The position numbers were made by a program, and so were the translations under genes. Under the pieces are notes generated by a model that ran no database searches, had not been told where the DNA came from, and worked only from the letters and a program-made list of their open reading frames with translations. A DNA stretch of 9,240 nt from Lachnospiraceae bacterium (lineage in GTDB: Bacteria; Bacillota; Clostridia; Lachnospirales; Lachnospiraceae): NCBI GenBank assembly GCA_017444545.1, contig JAFSWJ010000299.1, positions 1 through 9,240 of the forward strand, in the 5' to 3' direction. Shown here piece after piece: positions 5,661 to 9,240 of the stretch (the stretch's first letter is position 1; the number at the start of each line of letters is the position of its first letter).

Positions 5661-7139
5661 CTATGACATCCCGAGCCGGCCGACCCTTTCCGCAAGCAAA
5701 GATACCTCGTCAAGCAGCCTCTTCACCCGTTCTTTTTCCTCATCCGAAGGGACCTCGTTTTTACACATCCTGTGGATAAGCCGGATGTTTCCCAGAAGCT
5801 TTGCCCTGTCATACACCCTGCAAAGCCTTTCCGGATCATCCGTCCCAAGGTAGCTTTCAAGAAAGCCGTCAAAAAACCGCCTGCAGACCCCAAAGGAAAC
5901 TCCCAGATAGGGATCGGGCATATCCTGATCCATTCCGTCAGAAGATGCATAATAAAGACACATATCCCCCAGTTCTATGACGGGATCACCCCTTGAGATC
6001 CGGTCCATGTCAATAAGTATGGGTTCATAATTTTGCAGGAACACATTGTTTGTATGAAAATCCCCGTGGATGAGATGGTCCGTATCAGGCATCGCTTCCA
6101 CAAGCTTTTTGCATCTTTCCGCCAATGCGGCATCACATCTTCCGATGCCGTTTTCGATATGCCGTTTCACCCTTTCCCGCGCATCCGGAAAGCCTTCCTC
6201 CGCCTTTACGGTCACAGCGTGGATCTGACGGGCAAGGTCAGCCATGATACCGGCATAGAACTCCGTTTGCGAAACATCCCTTCTGATGCATTCAGTGAGA
6301 GTTTCCGCATCAAGCAGCTCAAACATCGCACCGTATCTTTCTCCGACGGAAACTATCCCAAAGGAGATCGCCGTGGGAATACCCAGAACAAAAGCCTTCC
6401 TGCTCTGGCTGATCTCACGCTCAACATCCGCGTATGTGTTGTTTTTATTATAGACCTTTAATATGAGCTCATCATTGTAGCGGTACACATCGCCTTTTTT
6501 TCCGCTGCCGAGCTTCCTGCAGCCTTCAAGGCTTACCTCTTTGTATTTTTTGTATTTTGTTTTTTCGGAATCAAAGGTATGGGGCCAGATGAAATTGATA
6601 TGCTTGATCAGCTCCTTGTAGGCACCCGTCCTGTTTAACTCCAGCTCGGTAAGCTCCGCAACCGTGCGGTAATACCAAAGCTGCATCAGAGGATCCTTCT
6701 GGTTGAAATAGGACCAGACCTTTTCCCCTCTTTCGCTGTATTCCCTCGCAACAGACCTGATATTTGCCAGCTTGTCTGCAAGCCAGAGCATTTTGATCCC
6801 CGGATCCGTGCCGTTTTTCAGTTTCTGAAGTGAAAGCTCCTTTCGTTTTTTCCAGCTTTCCTTCCTGTCCTCCTGCGGAAAATCAGGCTCCGTTTCAGAC
6901 TCCACAAGCAGGGCGACACGCTCTCCGAAGCGCTTTTTGATCTCCTCTAACGTTCCGGCCGTATCCTCCACCACATCATGCAAAACACCGGCCGCGATGA
7001 CCTCACTGTCGTCCGTCATCGTCGCCAGTATCTGTGCCACCTCCAGCGGGTGCAGGATCGCGGGGATCTTTTCCACCTTGCGCACCTTTCCCTGATGAAG
7101 GCTCGTTGCATATATTATGGCTTCCTCTATCAGATTCAT
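5661..7139 (-). CDS. Two-domain protein: SpoT-like HD hydrolase fused to an APH/choline-kinase-like phosphotransferase
   Basis: With the start at 7139 the protein has 492 residues. Residues 1-185 resemble the ppGpp-hydrolase domain of SpoT/Rel and Mesh1 proteins. All the usual sites can be seen: Arg20-Lys21, His30 in LHPLEV, His54-Asp55 in GVLHDVVED with Glu58 and Asp59, and Asp122 and Asn126 in LADKLANI. Residues 200-480 form an aminoglycoside-phosphotransferase-like kinase. It has a glycine loop LGSGKKGDVYRY (210-221), Lys228 in LILKVY, the catalytic loop HGDFHTNN (358-365, Asp360) and the metal site IDMD (376-379, Asp377). I infer a metal-dependent nucleotide or alarmone hydrolase joined to a small-molecule kinase; neither substrate is known. 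The frame is open to an ATG at 7160, but that has no Shine-Dalgarno. The ATG at 7139 follows AGGAAGG with an 11-nt gap and gives the usual family start MNLIEEAI. It probably has its own promoter and terminator. Confidence 0.85.
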   Translation of the reverse strand: MNLIEEAIIYATSLHQGKVRKVEKIPAILHPLEVAQILATMTDDSEVIAAGVLHDVVEDTAGTLEEIKKRFGERVALLVESETEPDFPQEDRKESWKKRKELSLQKLKNGTDPGIKMLWLADKLANIRSVAREYSERGEKVWSYFNQKDPLMQLWYYRTVAELTELELNRTGAYKELIKHINFIWPHTFDSEKTKYKKYKEVSLEGCRKLGSGKKGDVYRYNDELILKVYNKNNTYADVEREISQSRKAFVLGIPTAISFGIVSVGERYGAMFELLDAETLTECIRRDVSQTEFYAGIMADLARQIHAVTVKAEEGFPDARERVKRHIENGIGRCDAALAERCKKLVEAMPDTDHLIHGDFHTNNVFLQNYEPILIDMDRISRGDPVIELGDMCLYYASSDGMDQDMPDPYLGVSFGVCRRFFDGFLESYLGTDDPERLCRVYDRAKLLGNIRLIHRMCKNEVPSDEEKERVKRLLDEVSLLAERVGRLGMS

Positions 7140-7196
7140 CAAAGGATCATCCTTCCTCATTGCGGTTTCAGGTTTAAAACCGTTTTACTCTGTTCT

Positions 7197-7202
7197 ATTA
7201 TA
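7197..7202 (-). promoter_or_regulatory. Possible -10 element for the HD-phosphotransferase gene
   Basis: A perfect TATAAT lies on the minus strand about 60 nt before the start at 7139. No convincing -35 is found 17 nt upstream (TGTCCC there) and there is no TG extension. It is supported mainly by position in the 88-nt gap between this gene and the alkylation-repair gene. Confidence 0.35.
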
Positions 7203-7248
7203 CGAAGAAAACCAAACAAGGGACAGTTCTTTTCCTTTTGAGGCTGTG

Positions 7249-7938
7249 TCAACGGGCAGTTTTCAGCGATCTCAGATATTTTTTCTGTTCATCCGTTATC
7301 CTGAAACTTTCGATGCTTTTCTGAATGGTTTTATTATGCGTCCAGACATCAAGCCTTTTTTCCTCAATAAACGGCAGGATGCTTTCATACTGCTTTGCAA
7401 GCGCCGTTGCAAAATACCAGGCGATCATCATATTGACGTAATACTCATCACTCCTGAGTTTTGCGACCATTTCGGGATAAACGGGATCATAGTCATCATC
7501 GAGAAAATGCTCCATCAGCATTCCGATCCCGAACCTCACGGTATATGTCCTGTCCGAGCCAAGCCAGTCCTTTATGTGTGGCAGAAGCTCTGCTTTGTGC
7601 TTTTTGAAGATCTTCGGAGACATCTGGTCACATGTGGCCCAGTTATCCACATACGGGAGAAACTTCTCCAGTTCCTCCATACATTCTTTCAGATCTTTCA
7701 TCCCTGATATAATAAAAGCGTGCAGCTGGTTTTCCTCAAAATACCTGTGAGGCAGATCATCAAGAAAATCCATGAAATCTCCGGCTTTCACCATTTCTTT
7801 TGCAATGGTCCTGAGTTCGGGAGTCCTCACTCCGATCACAGTTTCAGGGTCTGTCGAAGGTATTATCTTTATCTGCATATCACGATATTTCAGATCCTGA
7901 AGACTGTACAATTTCTTTTGCAGTTCCGATTTATTCAT
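7249..7938 (-). CDS. DNA alkylation repair protein, AlkD-like HEAT-repeat family
   Basis: Proteins of this family are all-helical, HEAT-like DNA glycosylases that remove bulky or positively charged alkylated bases such as 3-methyladenine without flipping the base. The 229 residues match the family's size. Landmarks are GVRTPELRTIAKEM (36-49), VDNWATCDQMSPK (97-109), TVRFGIGMLMEHF (133-145), YYVNMMIAWYFATALAKQ (166-183) and a C-terminal IQKSIESFRI (205-214). Trp100, Asp104 and Arg135 correspond by motif to the catalytic-pocket Trp109, Asp113 and Arg148 of Bacillus cereus AlkD, so activity is plausible. The ATG at 7938 overlaps the end of the upstream protease gene by 8 nt. GGAGG is present but about 16 nt away, so translational coupling is likely. 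The cytosolic soluble product has no membrane segments. Confidence 0.9.
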   Translation of the reverse strand: MNKSELQKKLYSLQDLKYRDMQIKIIPSTDPETVIGVRTPELRTIAKEMVKAGDFMDFLDDLPHRYFEENQLHAFIISGMKDLKECMEELEKFLPYVDNWATCDQMSPKIFKKHKAELLPHIKDWLGSDRTYTVRFGIGMLMEHFLDDDYDPVYPEMVAKLRSDEYYVNMMIAWYFATALAKQYESILPFIEEKRLDVWTHNKTIQKSIESFRITDEQKKYLRSLKTAR

Positions 7939-8830
7939 GTTCTGTCGTATTACCCCTCCGCTTTTCTTCCTGATCCTGGGATTCGTTTTTACTTCTTACG
8001 CTCTTTTCAGGAGCAGCCTCCATCTGTCTGTAGAGTTTCATTGCGATCATAACAACTCCTGCAGTGACAAGCACAGCCCAGACTTCAACCGACCAGAGCG
8101 GCACCACGCTCCTCTGGTAGAGTGCGGCAAAAAGATCCATCAGCATATGAAGTCCTATGGCAGCAGGCAGACAGCTCTTCTTTGCCCGGGTGATACCATA
8201 ATATACGATAACCGTCAGACCGATATGTAAAAGCATCGCCAAAATGCGTTCTATGACATTCGCAGCCATCATCCCGTAGTCGAATGCGGCAGCTGCCTGA
8301 ACAGATGAAAGCGCAGCGGCTGCATTTTCCTCTGTGATACCAAGGGTTCCAAGCGCAGTTGTCATATCACCGGTTGACAACATAACAGCTATGACCAGAA
8401 AACTGATCATACCGGGGAGCAGCACGGCAATTATCTCTATCCCGCCGTGGCCGATACCGTACAGAACCGAATTTTCACGTGTGCGGTTCTTTTTCATGAT
8501 GTATTTCATGACCATGAACCGGCCACATTCTTCGAAGACTCCTGCCATGGTGATCCCGTAAATGACATAGGCGAAGGTATGCCCGTTTATAAACCGGGAT
8601 ACAGGATTGTCAGCAATAATACAGAAATAGTGGGCGCCGAGTTCCAGTACACGGGCGGAAACAATAAAACCGGCGGCACCGGCGATCAGCCATCTGATCT
8701 TGGTCTGCTCTTTATGTTTCATTCGCCAGTATATGAAGATCACAACAGGGATCGCGATCATCAGGACGATAGTGATGACCAGTGCAGGAATGCAGTTTTT
8801 CCCTATAACGATACTCTCAAATTCTTTCAT
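7931..8830 (-). CDS. YhfC-family intramembrane protease (multipass membrane protein)
   Basis: This 299-residue protein has about seven to eight hydrophobic segments (for example about 13-36, 46-70, 84-112, 132-152, 185-212, 222-238 and 245-263) and a charged, polar cytoplasmic-looking tail (about 270-299). Candidate active-site residues sit in membrane segments. They are GVFEECGR with Glu100, Glu101 and Arg104; GIGHGGIE with His128 and Glu132; Glu194; LHIGLT with His202; and LHMLMD with His228 and Asp232. The EExxR plus in-membrane histidine pattern is that of the YhfC/PrsW/CPBP superfamily of intramembrane proteases. Some members process membrane regulators or handle peptides; the substrate here is unknown. 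The start at 8830 follows GAGGTG with about 8 nt spacing. It overlaps the AlkD-like gene, so the two probably form one transcript. I found no convincing promoter in the 189-nt gap upstream. Confidence 0.86.
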   Translation of the reverse strand: MKEFESIVIGKNCIPALVITIVLMIAIPVVIFIYWRMKHKEQTKIRWLIAGAAGFIVSARVLELGAHYFCIIADNPVSRFINGHTFAYVIYGITMAGVFEECGRFMVMKYIMKKNRTRENSVLYGIGHGGIEIIAVLLPGMISFLVIAVMLSTGDMTTALGTLGITEENAAAALSSVQAAAAFDYGMMAANVIERILAMLLHIGLTVIVYYGITRAKKSCLPAAIGLHMLMDLFAALYQRSVVPLWSVEVWAVLVTAGVVMIAMKLYRQMEAAPEKSVRSKNESQDQEEKRRGNTTEHE

Positions 8831-9019
8831 TATTCTTCACCTCAGTAAACTATATAAATGCCGAACGCCTCCGGTGCATTAAGCAGAGACTTGTTATATT
8901 ACATTAATCGGAACCATCTTATTATTATCATCCAAAGGGATCACCGCTGATGTCATGCATAATACCGCACCTTCCCCTGTCTCTTCATTTAGTGAAGACA
9001 AAACAGAAAAGTTTTTCAG

Positions 9020-9240
9020 TTAAAGCAACCAGGCCCAATACACCGGAATAAAAACAATCCCATCCTTTTCAGCATAGTCAGCAGTGTGCAGAATATAGGG
9101 TACATCCAACTGCTCATTAAATCTGTTCATAAATTTTCCCAAAGAAGAATATGTATATCGCTTGCCGGATTTCACTTCAATCGGCGATACATTATGTCTG
9201 TTCGTCGGATCTTTTTTAGCGATAAGAAAATCGATTTCCA
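9020..9240 (-). CDS. C-terminal end of a DUF4143-type AAA ATPase, partial
   Basis: The last 72 codons of a minus-strand gene run off the right edge of the window and end at a TAA at 9022-9020. The residues EIDFLIAKK, then SPIEVKSGKRYTYSSLGKF, and the ending IPVYWAWLL match the C-terminal DUF4143 domain of a widespread family of stand-alone ATP-binding proteins. In that domain an E-x-D...E-V-K pattern recalls a PD-(D/E)XK nuclease-like fold. The AAA ATPase part would lie outside the window. The function of this family is not established; many copies are found in variable genome regions. This fragment and the gap next to it look more AT-rich than the genes to the left. No strong terminator is seen after the stop. 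Confidence 0.8.
   Translation of the reverse strand, partial: EIDFLIAKKDPTNRHNVSPIEVKSGKRYTYSSLGKFMNRFNEQLDVPYILHTADYAEKDGIVFIPVYWAWLL

Noticed and set aside
8831..9019. Promoter or terminator in the gap between the ATPase fragment and the protease gene
   Set aside because: Several AT-rich -10-like strings are present (near 8851, 8895 and 8925), but none has a -35 at proper spacing. The only inverted repeat (CTTCA-TTTAG-TGAAG near 8983-8997) has a 5-bp stem without a clear T-run. Too weak to call.

Overview
This looks like chromosomal DNA of a low-to-mid GC Gram-positive anaerobe of the Clostridia, most likely Lachnospiraceae-like. The reasons are strong AGGAGG-type ribosome binding sites, a short Bacillus-type NagB, an excisionase-like HTH module of a kind common in that family, a YhfC-type intramembrane protease and a DUF4143-type ATPase. 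This is judged from protein style, not from a search. Every gene I can support reads on the minus strand, so transcription runs from high to low coordinates.

Layout, in transcription order. (1) 9240-9020: the C-terminal end of a DUF4143-type ATPase, cut by the window edge. (2) 8830-7249: a multipass YhfC-family protease overlapping by 8 nt an AlkD-like DNA alkylation repair protein. (3) 7139-5661: a two-domain protein with a SpoT-like HD hydrolase joined to an aminoglycoside/choline-kinase-like phosphotransferase, followed by a hairpin terminator. (4) 5503-3833: a membrane methyl-accepting chemotaxis protein. Its likely extended -10 promoter abuts the preceding terminator hairpin. (5) 3832-3471: a 362-bp gene-free stretch. 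It holds a terminator, a cluster of palindromic REP-like repeats, three copies of a TGTCAAGATA element and a near-consensus promoter. (6) 3470 to the left edge: a four-gene cluster of HTH-glmM, a stand-alone left-handed beta-helix acyltransferase, nagB and surE (cut by the left edge).

The last cluster is the most coherent biology here. GlmM converts GlcN-6-P to GlcN-1-P. The acyltransferase resembles the acetyltransferase half of GlmU and could use GlcN-1-P. NagB drains GlcN-6-P to fructose-6-P and ammonia. The operon therefore sits at the branch point between cell-wall precursor synthesis and glycolysis. Its first ORF carries an unexpected 50-residue DNA-binding domain in frame ahead of a complete GlmM. 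A second good ribosome binding site lies exactly at the usual GlmM start. The promoter ahead of it has its -35 hexamer inside a repeated inverted element. Together these suggest a possible self-regulated metabolic enzyme. That is the best candidate for something undescribed in this window, but it is an inference.
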